Shown piece after piece: positions 52,120 to 59,915 of a stretch of DNA of 64,000 bases. The DNA is from Peristeroidobacter soli (GTDB lineage Bacteria; Pseudomonadota; Gammaproteobacteria; Steroidobacterales; Steroidobacteraceae). The stretch covers positions 248,001-312,000 of the forward strand of contig NZ_RYEV01000006.1 in assembly GCF_004138485.1 (NCBI RefSeq). The letters run 5' to 3'. The translations under genes were made by a program, and so were the position numbers. Every line of letters starts with the position of its first letter. Within the stretch, counting starts at the first letter, position 1. Below the pieces are notes generated by a model that saw nothing but the letters and a program-made list of their open reading frames with translations, searched no databases and was not told the DNA's origin.

Positions 52120-53202
52120 ATGACTCGACCTGGATTGTTGTTGCTGCTGAGCTGGTTGGCGTTACCAGGCGCCTTCGCGCAGACGAGCGTTCCGGCGCCG
52201 GTCGAAGGCGACGTGGTCGTCAAGAATTTCCGGTTCCAGTCGAACGAAGTGCTGCCCGAGTTGCGGCTGCATTACCGAACGGTCGGCAAGCTCGAGCGCG
52301 ATGCGCAGGGCAAGGCGAAGAACGCCGTGCTGGTCATGCACGGCACGGGCGGCAGCGGCGCTCAATTTCTGCGCCCGGATTTCTCGGAACGATTGTTTCG
52401 TGCCGGCGGCGTCCTCGACGCGACCCGATATTTCATCGTTCTGCCGGACGGCATCGGGCACGGCAAATCCAGCAAACCCAGTGACGGCCTGCGCGCCGGC
52501 TTTCCGAAGTACGGCTATCGCGACATGGTCGAGGCTCAGCATCGACTGCTGCAGGAACTGGGCGTCAATCATCTGCGCCTGGTGATGGGCACCTCGATGG
52601 GCGGCATGCAGACCTGGCTGTGGGGCGAGCAGTACCCGCACTTCATGGATGCGCTCATGCCGCTGGCCAGCCTGCCCGGGCCGATCTCCGGTCGCAACCG
52701 GGTCTGGCGCCGCGTGATCATCGATGCCATTCGCAACGATCCGCAATGGCAGCAGGGCAATTACAAACAACAGCCGCAATCGCTGCGGACGGCGGAGCAG
52801 ATGCTGTTCCTGATGGGCAGCAATCCAGTGATCCGTCAGCAGAACATGCCGACGCTCCAGCGCAGCGATGCAGTGCTCGATGCGTATGTCGCCGATGCAT
52901 TCAAGACAGCCGATGCCAACGATGTTCTGTATCAACTCTCGGCGTCGCAGGACTACGACCCCTCGCCGTCGCTCGAGAAGATCCGGGCGCCGCTGGTCGC
53001 GATCAACTCCGCGGATGATCTGATCAATCCGCCGGAACTGCAGATTCTGGAGCGCGAAATCAAGCGCGTCCCCAACGCTAAGGCCATCCTCATTCCACTC
53101 GGCCCCGACACGGTCGGGCATGGTACGCATACGATCGCCAAGGTGTGGGAACAGCATCTGATCGAGCTGTTGCAGGATTCGGAGGGCGGTCCCGGGAGGT
53201 AG
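52120..53202 (+). CDS. Exported alpha/beta hydrolase of the homoserine O-acetyltransferase-like family
   Basis: 360 aa with a signal peptide (GLLLLLSWLALPGAFAQ). MetX-like features are LRLHYRTVGKL, VMHGTGGSG, the nucleophile elbow GTSMGGMQTW, Asp in NSADDLINP and His in GHGTHTIA. Exported members are not methionine biosynthetic enzymes but act as esterases or acyltransferases of unknown substrate. A hairpin precedes the RBS. Confidence 0.86.
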   Translation: MTRPGLLLLLSWLALPGAFAQTSVPAPVEGDVVVKNFRFQSNEVLPELRLHYRTVGKLERDAQGKAKNAVLVMHGTGGSGAQFLRPDFSERLFRAGGVLDATRYFIVLPDGIGHGKSSKPSDGLRAGFPKYGYRDMVEAQHRLLQELGVNHLRLVMGTSMGGMQTWLWGEQYPHFMDALMPLASLPGPISGRNRVWRRVIIDAIRNDPQWQQGNYKQQPQSLRTAEQMLFLMGSNPVIRQQNMPTLQRSDAVLDAYVADAFKTADANDVLYQLSASQDYDPSPSLEKIRAPLVAINSADDLINPPELQILEREIKRVPNAKAILIPLGPDTVGHGTHTIAKVWEQHLIELLQDSEGGPGR

Positions 53203-53299
53203 CGGAGAAGAGGGATTCCACCCTGGTATAGGTACACCGGGCCAGCTCAGTCCGTCTATCCTGCCGAAACGTTAAGGTTTGCGCAGGCGTAAGAAAAGA

Positions 53300-53776
53300 A
53301 TGGAAACCGAGAAGCTAAAGGCCGCTTATGCACAAAACAAGGTTGTGCAAGCGATCTGTGACCACCTCGCAGAGCGAGACAAGAACCAGAACGAGACCAA
53401 GCTGCATCGTATGCTTCGACACTTGGCAAATGACGGTTTTGACCTGAAGAAGAGCGAGGTGATCGCGGCATTCCGAGCACTCGAGGAATCGGGATGTGGG
53501 CAATATGTCGAGGGCCGTCACGGCTGGCCATCGAGGTTCGTTTGGGAGGTCAAGACTCTCGAGGTGTCGGCTGCCGCCAGGGGTAAGCAGGCACTGGAAC
53601 GAGACCCAGTGGAGAACGGTGATGTCCTGGCTGAGGACGTTGAGTTGCTGGAGCACTCATTTGTTCTCCGTCCAGATATGGTCATTACGCTGGAGTTACC
53701 GACGGACCTCACCAGAGGCGAGGCGACTCGCTTAGCCGCTTTTGTTCAGGCACTTCCATTCGAGCAGGCGGGTTAA
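53300..53776 (+). CDS. Hypothetical cytosolic protein
   Basis: 158 aa from the ATG at 53300 (METEKLKAAYAQNK). The N-terminal half is helical and charged (VVQAICDHLAERDKNQNETKLHRML, FDLKKSEVIAAFRALEESG) and looks winged-helix-like. The C-terminal half ends in a beta-alpha unit (MVITLELPTDLTRGEATRLAAFVQALPF). No domain is recognised. Its lower GC than the neighbours and the adjacent toxin-antitoxin pair suggest an accessory segment. Confidence 0.7.
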   Translation: METEKLKAAYAQNKVVQAICDHLAERDKNQNETKLHRMLRHLANDGFDLKKSEVIAAFRALEESGCGQYVEGRHGWPSRFVWEVKTLEVSAAARGKQALERDPVENGDVLAEDVELLEHSFVLRPDMVITLELPTDLTRGEATRLAAFVQALPFEQAG

Positions 53777-53803
53777 CTATGCACGGAAGGCACGGACTGG
53801 ACA

Positions 53804-53822
53804 TGTAGTTACACTGTAGTTA
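53804..53822 (+). promoter_or_regulatory. Direct repeats in the brnTA promoter region
   Basis: TGTAGTTA occurs at 53804-53811 and again at 53815-53822, 11 bp apart, 15-33 bp before the brnT start; the second copy runs into TATAGT, a possible -10. Autoregulatory BrnA binding sites would be expected here. Confidence 0.5.
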
Positions 53823-53836
53823 TAGTGGATCCGCCC

Positions 53837-54130
53837 ATGACCGACTTGGTGTTCGAATGGGATGAGGGAAAGAGCCGTGCAAATCGTAAGAAGCACGGGA
53901 TCTCATTCGAGGAGGCACGCAGTGCCTTTCTTGACGAGAATGCCCGGGTCATACCTGACCCTGAGCATTCGGACGAAGAGGATCGCTTCGTTCTGCTTGG
54001 TCTGAGCTCAGCTCTGCGCATTCTTGTCGTGTGCCACTGCTATCGGGAAGATGAGTCGGTCATACGCATCATTTCCGCTCGGAAAGCAGACCGGGAGGAA
54101 CAACATCAGTATCGTTGGTGGCTGCGATGA
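53837..54130 (+). CDS. brnT: BrnT-family type II toxin (RelE-like ribonuclease)
   Basis: 97 aa from the ATG at 53837 (MTDLVFEW); a GTG at 53825 would add 4 residues. BrnT signatures are FEWDEGKSRANRKKHGISFEEA, the strand RFVLLGLSSALRILVVCHCYRE and the C-terminal RIISARKA. BrnT cleaves RNA and halts translation until neutralised by BrnA. The antitoxin gene overlaps its stop codon (ATGA). Confidence 0.92.
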   Translation: MTDLVFEWDEGKSRANRKKHGISFEEARSAFLDENARVIPDPEHSDEEDRFVLLGLSSALRILVVCHCYREDESVIRIISARKADREEQHQYRWWLR

Positions 54131-54336
54131 AGAAACGTTACGACTTCTCGAAATCCGTAAAGAATCCATACCTTCGCAAGCCGAAGAAGCAGCTCACCAT
54201 TCGCTTGGACGAAGACACTATCGACTACTTTCGCGGTTTGGCCGAGAAGAACGGCATTCCGTATCAGAACCTCATCAATTTGTATCTGAGGGATTGCGCC
54301 CAGTCGGATCGGAAGCTGAGCATGAAGTGGGAGTGA
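54127..54336 (+). CDS. brnA: BrnA-family antitoxin (ribbon-helix-helix)
   Basis: 69 aa from the ATG at 54127, which overlaps the brnT stop by four bases. The N-terminus KRYDFSKSVKNPYLRKPKK is the BrnT-binding part. The C-terminal ribbon-helix-helix (QLTIRLDEDTIDYFRGLAEKNGIPYQNLINLYLRDCA) dimerises and binds DNA. BrnA neutralises BrnT and represses the operon; toxin-first order is typical of this family. Confidence 0.93.
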   Translation: MKKRYDFSKSVKNPYLRKPKKQLTIRLDEDTIDYFRGLAEKNGIPYQNLINLYLRDCAQSDRKLSMKWE

Positions 54337-54432
54337 CTTCCAGCCGGCACATCGCTCAGCTGCGTTGACGCGGAGTTGTGCTCGGGATAGCTTCGCCGGC
54401 GAGTCTGTTCGTCTCGTCGGTCGAATCACTCC

Positions 54433-54752
54433 ATGCGCGACTCCATTCTCGTTCGCCCATCGAGCGGCCCGACTATGCTGGCTGGCGGCCGCTTTGGGAT
54501 GGCTATAACGCGTTCTATGGCCGGGTTGGGGAGACGGCGCTGGCCGAGTCGATTACTGCCGCCACGTGGGAACGTTTCTTCACGGCCCAGGGCGTCGGCC
54601 GCAAGCTCATCCTGGCGGTCTACGAAGCGGCCCGCGAGGCGGGGTGCTCGCGTGTGTACTGGCAGACGCACACATCCAATGACAAGGGTCGGGCGCTGTA
54701 CGATAAGGTCGCCGAGCACCAGGGCTTTATCGTTTACGCACACGAGCTGTAG
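54433..54752 (+). pseudogene. Degraded GNAT-family N-acetyltransferase gene
   Basis: The expected N-terminus (MRDSILVRPS) is in one frame from 54433. The following GNAT segment (DYAGWRPLWDGYNAFYG) and the rest are in another frame, so a frameshift lies near 54455-54470. After TWERFF the sequence jumps directly to GVGRKLILAVYEAAREAG, the acetyl-CoA loop, lacking roughly 40-50 residues of the central sheet present in this family. The end (VYWQTHTSNDKGRALYDKVAEHQGFIVY) is intact. An internal deletion plus frameshift make it almost certainly inactive. Confidence 0.78.
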
Positions 54753-54755
54753 CGA

Positions 54756-55178
54756 TTGAAATCGATTGAAACATCCCGCAGCCGGTTGTGGCTGCTCGTC
54801 TGCGTGGTCGCGGTTATTGCGCTGGGACTGGCTTCGCGGCGGTTCCCATCTTTGTTTCCCGCGGTCCTCGGTAAGTATCCCGGCGATGCGCTGTGGGCGA
54901 TGATGGTTTTTGTCGGGCTGGCTTTCATCAAGCCCAGAGCCTCGACTGCCGGTCTTGCGGTTCTCGCTTTTGCCATCTCGTGTGCCGTAGAGTTCCTGCA
55001 GCTCTATCAGGCGCCATGGCTCAACGCGATTCGAGCTACGACGCTCGGTCACCTGGCGCTTGGCTCCACTTTTTCGTGGGGCGACATCGTGGCTTATGGC
55101 GTTGGGATTCTGATCGCGGCGCTGGTCGATGCTTTGTTGGTGGGGCGTGAATGGAGTTCGGGAGAGAGGGAAGAATGA
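54756..55178 (+). CDS. DUF2809 small membrane protein
   Basis: 140 aa, apparently starting at a TTG, as no ATG precedes the first helix. Four hydrophobic helices are visible (LWLLVCVVAVIALGLAS, LWAMMVFVGLAFI, LAVLAFAISCAVEFLQLY, IVAYGVGILIAALVDALL). The motifs FPAVLGKYPGDALWA and EFLQLYQAPWLNAIRATTLGHLALG identify DUF2809, an uncharacterised inner-membrane family. The next gene begins in its stop codon (ATGA). Confidence 0.82.
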   Translation: MKSIETSRSRLWLLVCVVAVIALGLASRRFPSLFPAVLGKYPGDALWAMMVFVGLAFIKPRASTAGLAVLAFAISCAVEFLQLYQAPWLNAIRATTLGHLALGSTFSWGDIVAYGVGILIAALVDALLVGREWSSGEREE

Positions 55179-55792
55179 CCAGGTTTCGCGTGGTGTTTTT
55201 CGTGGTCTTCTCACTCATGCTTGCAATCAGCGTGCAGGCGCAGACGAGAGCGGTGATAAAGGCGAATACCGAAGGCAATCGTGCCTATGACGCAGCGAGA
55301 TACGAGCTGGCCGTGGAGAAGTATCAGAACGCGCTGGGTCTCGCGGAGAAAGCGGGTGATGCGCAGTACCGGGCCATAGCAACCTACGGACTGGCGCGAT
55401 CGAATGCGCAGCTATGCAGGACGGCTGAAGCGGATGCTTTGTTTCGCGAATCGATCTCGATGCGAGCGAGCATTCCAGAGGATCCGAACAAAGCATACCT
55501 GACGCAAAACTGGATCGAGTTCGGTCGGTTCCTGGTTGCGACCAAGCGGCCCGCGGAGGCCGTTACATACTTCGCCAAGGCGATGCCCAGACTCGAAAGT
55601 CTGGGCATCGAGCAAACAGATCCGGTTGCCTACGCCGATTTTCTGTGGATCTATGCCGCCGCCTCGCGAGCGTCGGCAGACGTCGAGACGGCGAAATCCC
55701 TGGAGTTGAAATCGATCGAACTTCGGGCCAGGCATCCCGGACAGGTCCCGCGATTCAAACCTGTCTCGTATCGGGAGGACTGTGGAGAATAA
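55175..55792 (+). CDS. Exported TPR-like protein
   Basis: 205 aa from the ATG at 55175, coupled to the DUF2809 stop. A signal peptide (RFRVVFFVVFSLMLAISVQAQ) is followed by tetratricopeptide-like helix pairs: NRAYDAARYELAVEKYQNALGLAE and IATYGLARSNAQLCRTAEADALFRE. TPRs mediate protein contacts; no partner is evident. Confidence 0.78.
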   Translation: MTRFRVVFFVVFSLMLAISVQAQTRAVIKANTEGNRAYDAARYELAVEKYQNALGLAEKAGDAQYRAIATYGLARSNAQLCRTAEADALFRESISMRASIPEDPNKAYLTQNWIEFGRFLVATKRPAEAVTYFAKAMPRLESLGIEQTDPVAYADFLWIYAAASRASADVETAKSLELKSIELRARHPGQVPRFKPVSYREDCGE

Positions 55793-55833
55793 GCCTCCGC
55801 TTTCATCAGCGAGCTGATTGCCATGAGCGCACC

Positions 55834-56355
55834 ATGACGGAGATTCTGAAAGACAGCCTCGAGCTTCGCATGGCGGTGGTGTTCTGTGGCACGGCGGTTG
55901 GCACCCGATCGGCGCTTCGGGGTGCTTACTATGCGGGTGTCGGTAATGCGTTCTGGAGAACGCTGCATGAGATCGGGCTCACGCCCAGCCGGTTTGAGCC
56001 CGAGCAATATCTGAGGGCCGCGGCGTTGGGGATTGGCTTCACGGATCTGGCCAAAAATGTTTCCGGGAATGACGTGATCCTTCGGCAAGAGCATTTCGGC
56101 AGAGATGCATTACGTCAGAAGGTCTTGAAGTTCGAGCCGGCGGTTGTCGCGTTCACCAGCAAGCGCGCGGCGGAGGAGTTCCTCGAAAGGCCGGTCGAGT
56201 ACGGTCTGCTCGAAGAAACTATCGGTTCGTCGATGTTATTCGTGCTGCCGTCACCGTCCGGTGCGGCTCGTCGCTGGTGGCAGGTTGAGCGGTGGCATGA
56301 GCTTGCAGAGTTGGTGCGGAACCGGCACGGAACAGTGACCACGGAGATCTCATGA
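55834..56355 (+). CDS. Uracil-DNA glycosylase superfamily protein (MUG-like)
   Basis: 173 aa from the ATG at 55834; in-frame sequence upstream lies in the TPR gene and is not domain-like. MUG/TDG-type features are AVVFCGTAVGTRSALRGAYYAGVGNAFWRTL, IGFTDLAKNVSGND, VVAFTSKRAAEEFL and LPSPSGAARRWW. Family members excise uracil or other deaminated or alkylated bases from DNA mispairs. The catalytic loop is GTAVG here rather than GINPG, so exact activity is unsure. Confidence 0.86.
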   Translation: MTEILKDSLELRMAVVFCGTAVGTRSALRGAYYAGVGNAFWRTLHEIGLTPSRFEPEQYLRAAALGIGFTDLAKNVSGNDVILRQEHFGRDALRQKVLKFEPAVVAFTSKRAAEEFLERPVEYGLLEETIGSSMLFVLPSPSGAARRWWQVERWHELAELVRNRHGTVTTEIS

Positions 56356-56365
56356 TCTGGCTTGA

Positions 56366-57064
56366 ATGGATGATGGACCAGGACAGAGGGGGCTGAACGA
56401 AGTGTCAGAGCATCTGCAGATACTTCGCCGCGTCGGTTGGACCCTGGTGGTCATCGGGCTGCTGGATATCGGCTTCATGATCTACTGCATCGTCAACGGG
56501 CTCAGCTACTCGTCGAGTCTGAATATCTTCGCTGTCGTGGCCGGCATCTTTCTGCTGAGAGGCAGCCTGAGCGCGGCGCGCCTGGTGTGCTGGTTCAGTG
56601 CTTTCATGCTTTCAGGCTTTGTGCTCGGAATCCTATTCGTGCTCCCATGGATGTGGCCGTTGGATTATTGGCAGTTCACCCTTCGTCAGGCGCCGGTCGG
56701 TTCCTTCCTCGCGATCGTTCTGATCACCGCGATGCTGGTAGCGTTCTTTTGGGTGTATCGGACGCTGCGCGCTCCGCCGGTTCTCGCAGCTCGCGCAGCG
56801 GCGGGACAAAGCATCGGCGTGCCGAAGTCGGCCTTCGCTGCGGGTGGGGCATTGGCAATCGCCATGGCAGGGTTGCTTCAATTCACATTGAAGGGTGAGA
56901 CGGCTGAAAAGGCGATGCGTCTGGCGGCTGAGCAGCACGGGGCTGAGTACAGGTATGTCGTCTCGAGTATCGACTGGGCCGGGCAACACGTATCGGCACG
57001 CCTCACTGCGTACAACCAGCAGGAATCACGAGAAGTTGAGGTCGAGTGGGAGGACTTGGAGTGA
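56366..57064 (+). CDS. Hypothetical membrane protein
   Basis: 232 aa from the ATG at 56366; a GTG at 56402 with AGGGGG upstream is an alternative. Four transmembrane helices (WTLVVIGLLDIGFMIYCIV, LNIFAVVAGIFLLRGSL, FSAFMLSGFVLGILFVL, FLAIVLITAMLVAFFWVY) are followed by a fifth near 170 and a soluble C-terminal domain of about 50 residues ending in EVEVEWEDLE. No family is recognised. Confidence 0.75.
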   Translation: MDDGPGQRGLNEVSEHLQILRRVGWTLVVIGLLDIGFMIYCIVNGLSYSSSLNIFAVVAGIFLLRGSLSAARLVCWFSAFMLSGFVLGILFVLPWMWPLDYWQFTLRQAPVGSFLAIVLITAMLVAFFWVYRTLRAPPVLAARAAAGQSIGVPKSAFAAGGALAIAMAGLLQFTLKGETAEKAMRLAAEQHGAEYRYVVSSIDWAGQHVSARLTAYNQQESREVEVEWEDLE

Positions 57065-57263
57065 GCCGAGTTCCACGCTGACCTTTCCGCCGAAACCGCC
57101 CCAATCCCACCCCCTGTCACGTCGCGCACCAATCGTGGCGTGATCCGCCTCCCCCCGCACCCTCCTGGCCCAGCCGGATGGGCCAAACTGCCCGCTACAA
57201 ATGAGTCGTGCGCCGGACCTCGGGGCCGGGGCGGCTACGAGGTTGTTACGGGGAGATTTTCGG

Positions 57264-59612
57264 ATGCGGACGGGCGTTTCGTTTGGCTTGGCGGTGGGGT
57301 CATTGGCCGGGTTGCTGGGGTCGACGGCGGTCATGGCCCAGGAGACTGCGGGCGCGGCGGTCGATAGCGGCGGGGAACTGGAGCAGGTCGTCGTGACGGC
57401 CCGGCGCCGGGCGGAAGCGCTGGCGGATGTGCCGGTGGCGGTTTCCGTGTTGAGCGCGGCCGCGCTGGAGACGCGAGGGATCAAGACTGAGGCCGACCTG
57501 CAGCTGGCCATGCCGGGCGTCGTCGTGCGTTCGTCGAACAACAGCAATCAGCTGAACTACGTGATTCGAGGCGAGTCGGTCGACGCGTACTCCGGTTCGC
57601 CGCCGGGTGTGCAGCCGTACATCAACGAAGTGCCGTTTCCGGTGATGTCGTCCACGCCGTTCTACGATCTGCAGAGCGTGCAGGCTGTGAAAGGTCCGCA
57701 AGGCACGCTGTTCGGTCGCAACTCGACCGGTGGCGCGGTGCTGTTCCAGACGGCGACGCCCGGCAGTGAGTTCGGCGGGTACGCGTCGGTTCAGTACGGC
57801 AATTTCGATCGCATGATCAGCGAAGCAGCACTCGACGCGCCGCTGGTCGCCGACAAGTTGCTGGTGCGTTTCGCCGGCACGGTGACGTCGGGCGGCGCCT
57901 TTGTGCGCAATCTCTACGACAACCAGAAGCTGGGCGACAAGCAGGAACGCTCGGGTCGCATCACTATCGATGCGCGGCCGTTCGATGGCTTGAGCAACGT
58001 GACGACGGTGCAGCTGGGCAAGACGACCGGCACCAATGCGCCGAACACGGCGTATTACACGATTCCGTGCGGTGAGCCGTCCGGCTTCAACTCGTGCACC
58101 TATTCGCCGGCCAACCAGCCGTTCTTCAACGATCTGTTGAGCGGCGCGCTGTTCCCCGGCTACCCGAACGGCTACGTCTACCCGGGCGGCTTCCAATCGT
58201 TGCCGGAGTTCCAGCGTTCGCAAGGCAAGTACGTCATCAATCAGAACGGCGACTTCACGCACGAAGCCAACAGCGACATGGTCATCAACAAGACCACGCT
58301 GGAAGTGTCGCCCAAGGTTTCGATCAAGAACATCTTCGGTTACTCGTACTCGAAGAACGCCATCAGCTACGACACGGACTACTCGCCGTATCCGTTCATC
58401 CAGCAGTACTCGCCGAGCGCGCCGCTGACCGGCGGCGAGCTGCCGATCGAAACCAGCACCACCAAAACATATTCGGACGAGCTGCAGCTGCAGGGCACGG
58501 CGTTCGATGAGCGGCTGGAATATCTGGTCGGTGTGTTCTATCTCGACTCGAAGGAAACGTACTTCTCGCCGCTGTGGCTCGGGGCCGCGAACGTCGCCGT
58601 GGCTTATAACGCCACCACCGGCAACGAAACTTACGCAGGTTTCGCGCAGGGCACGTACAAGCTCACCGACCGGTTGAATTTCACGCTCGGTGGCCGCTAC
58701 ACGTCGGAGAAGATCACGATGCGGCAGGACGCCCGCTCGCTGTTCGGCGCGGGCAATCCGCAGGAAGTGACGCAGGAAGATCCGAGCTGGACCGTGTCGC
58801 TCGACTATCGCATCAACCCCGATGTGCTGGTCTATGCAACGACGCGCGGCAGCTGGCGTCGCGGCGGTTTCAATCCGTTCAATCCGCCGACCGCAACGCC
58901 GCTGACCGCGGCCAACGATCCGGGCGGCAACTACTTCGAGCCGGAAGAAGTGCGTGACCTGGAAGGCGGCGTCAAGTTCGACGGCGGCATTGCCGACGTG
59001 CCGGTGCGTGCCAACCTCGCCGTGTACAAGAGCTGGGTGAAGGACATTCAGAAGACGGCCTATGTCGTGATCGGCGGCACGGCGTCGTCCGCCACCATCA
59101 ACGTGCCGAAGACCGAGATCTGGGGCGTCGAGACGGACGTGGATGTGCACGCACTCGACTGGCTGCGTCTGGGCGGTTCGGTCACCTATACCAATGCCGA
59201 GTTCACCGACGCGGATTCGCGTCTGTTCGGCAGCACGGTGACCTACGGTCCGTTCGGCGACGTGCCGGAGTTCTCCAGCTCGATCTATGCCGATGCGACC
59301 TGGCACCTGCCGAACGACAAAGGCTCGCTCAGCTATCACGTCGATGTTTACAACCAGTCGTCGTTCTATTTCTCAAATCTCGGCGGCACGATTCAGCCTG
59401 GCACCAAGCTGCCCTCGTACACGCTGTTGAACATGCGCATCGATTGGGCCGAGATGTTCGGCAGCCGGATCAAGGTCAGCCTGTACGGCAAGAACCTGAC
59501 CGAGAAGCTGTACTACACCGGCGGCTCGGCGGGCGCGCAGAATTTCTCGGTGGAATCCGCCACGTTCGGCATGCCGCGCACCTACGGCATCGCCATTCGC
59601 ACGGAATTCTGA
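57264..59612 (+). CDS. TonB-dependent receptor of the alcohol/ketone operon
   Basis: 782 aa from the ATG at 57264 with GGGGAG upstream; an ATG at 57201 would add 21 residues before the signal peptide (FGLAVGSLAGLLGSTAVMAQ). TonB box LEQVVVTARR. The plug contains DVPVAVSVLSAAALE and VKGPQGTLFGRNSTGGAV, typical of the FecA/CirA-like COG1629 receptors common in sphingomonads and Steroidobacter-like bacteria. The barrel ends in RTEF. It starts an operon with ABM, PQQ dehydrogenase and flavin monooxygenase genes (9 bp to the next), so it probably imports their hydrophobic substrate. Confidence 0.9.
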   Translation: MRTGVSFGLAVGSLAGLLGSTAVMAQETAGAAVDSGGELEQVVVTARRRAEALADVPVAVSVLSAAALETRGIKTEADLQLAMPGVVVRSSNNSNQLNYVIRGESVDAYSGSPPGVQPYINEVPFPVMSSTPFYDLQSVQAVKGPQGTLFGRNSTGGAVLFQTATPGSEFGGYASVQYGNFDRMISEAALDAPLVADKLLVRFAGTVTSGGAFVRNLYDNQKLGDKQERSGRITIDARPFDGLSNVTTVQLGKTTGTNAPNTAYYTIPCGEPSGFNSCTYSPANQPFFNDLLSGALFPGYPNGYVYPGGFQSLPEFQRSQGKYVINQNGDFTHEANSDMVINKTTLEVSPKVSIKNIFGYSYSKNAISYDTDYSPYPFIQQYSPSAPLTGGELPIETSTTKTYSDELQLQGTAFDERLEYLVGVFYLDSKETYFSPLWLGAANVAVAYNATTGNETYAGFAQGTYKLTDRLNFTLGGRYTSEKITMRQDARSLFGAGNPQEVTQEDPSWTVSLDYRINPDVLVYATTRGSWRRGGFNPFNPPTATPLTAANDPGGNYFEPEEVRDLEGGVKFDGGIADVPVRANLAVYKSWVKDIQKTAYVVIGGTASSATINVPKTEIWGVETDVDVHALDWLRLGGSVTYTNAEFTDADSRLFGSTVTYGPFGDVPEFSSSIYADATWHLPNDKGSLSYHVDVYNQSSFYFSNLGGTIQPGTKLPSYTLLNMRIDWAEMFGSRIKVSLYGKNLTEKLYYTGGSAGAQNFSVESATFGMPRTYGIAIRTEF

Positions 59613-59621
59613 GATCGTGCC

Positions 59622-59915
59622 ATGACGGATCTATCGAACATCGTTCTGCTGAAAGCCCGCGCTGGCAAATCCGATCAGCTCGGCGCGGCCTTGCGGGAAC
59701 TCGTGAAGCCGACGCGTCAGGAGCCAGGCTGCGCGATCTGTGAATTGAACCAATCGGGCGACGAGCCGAATACCTGGATGGTGTACGAACGCTGGGCCGG
59801 GCAGGCGGCGTTCGACAGCCACATGAAACAACCCTACGTCGCGCGCTTTCTACAGCAGCTCGACGAGCTGGTCAGCGAGCCTCCGGAAGTGCGGCCCTTT
59901 CAGCACCGCTATTGA
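59622..59915 (+). CDS. ABM-domain monooxygenase (YgiN-like putative quinol monooxygenase)
   Basis: 97 aa ferredoxin-like alpha/beta-barrel. The ABM pattern is LLKARAGKSDQLGAALRELVKPTRQEPGCAICELNQS, then WMVYERWAGQAAFDSHMKQPYVARF. Such dimeric proteins act as cofactor-free monooxygenases or as small accessory proteins. Its stop overlaps the ATG of the PQQ dehydrogenase gene (TGATG). Confidence 0.87.
   Translation: MTDLSNIVLLKARAGKSDQLGAALRELVKPTRQEPGCAICELNQSGDEPNTWMVYERWAGQAAFDSHMKQPYVARFLQQLDELVSEPPEVRPFQHRY

Noticed and set aside
57300-59339. 679-codon open frame antisense to the TonB receptor
   Set aside because: Low-complexity Arg/Val/Gly/His composition, no RBS or domain, and the opposite strand encodes a clear receptor.
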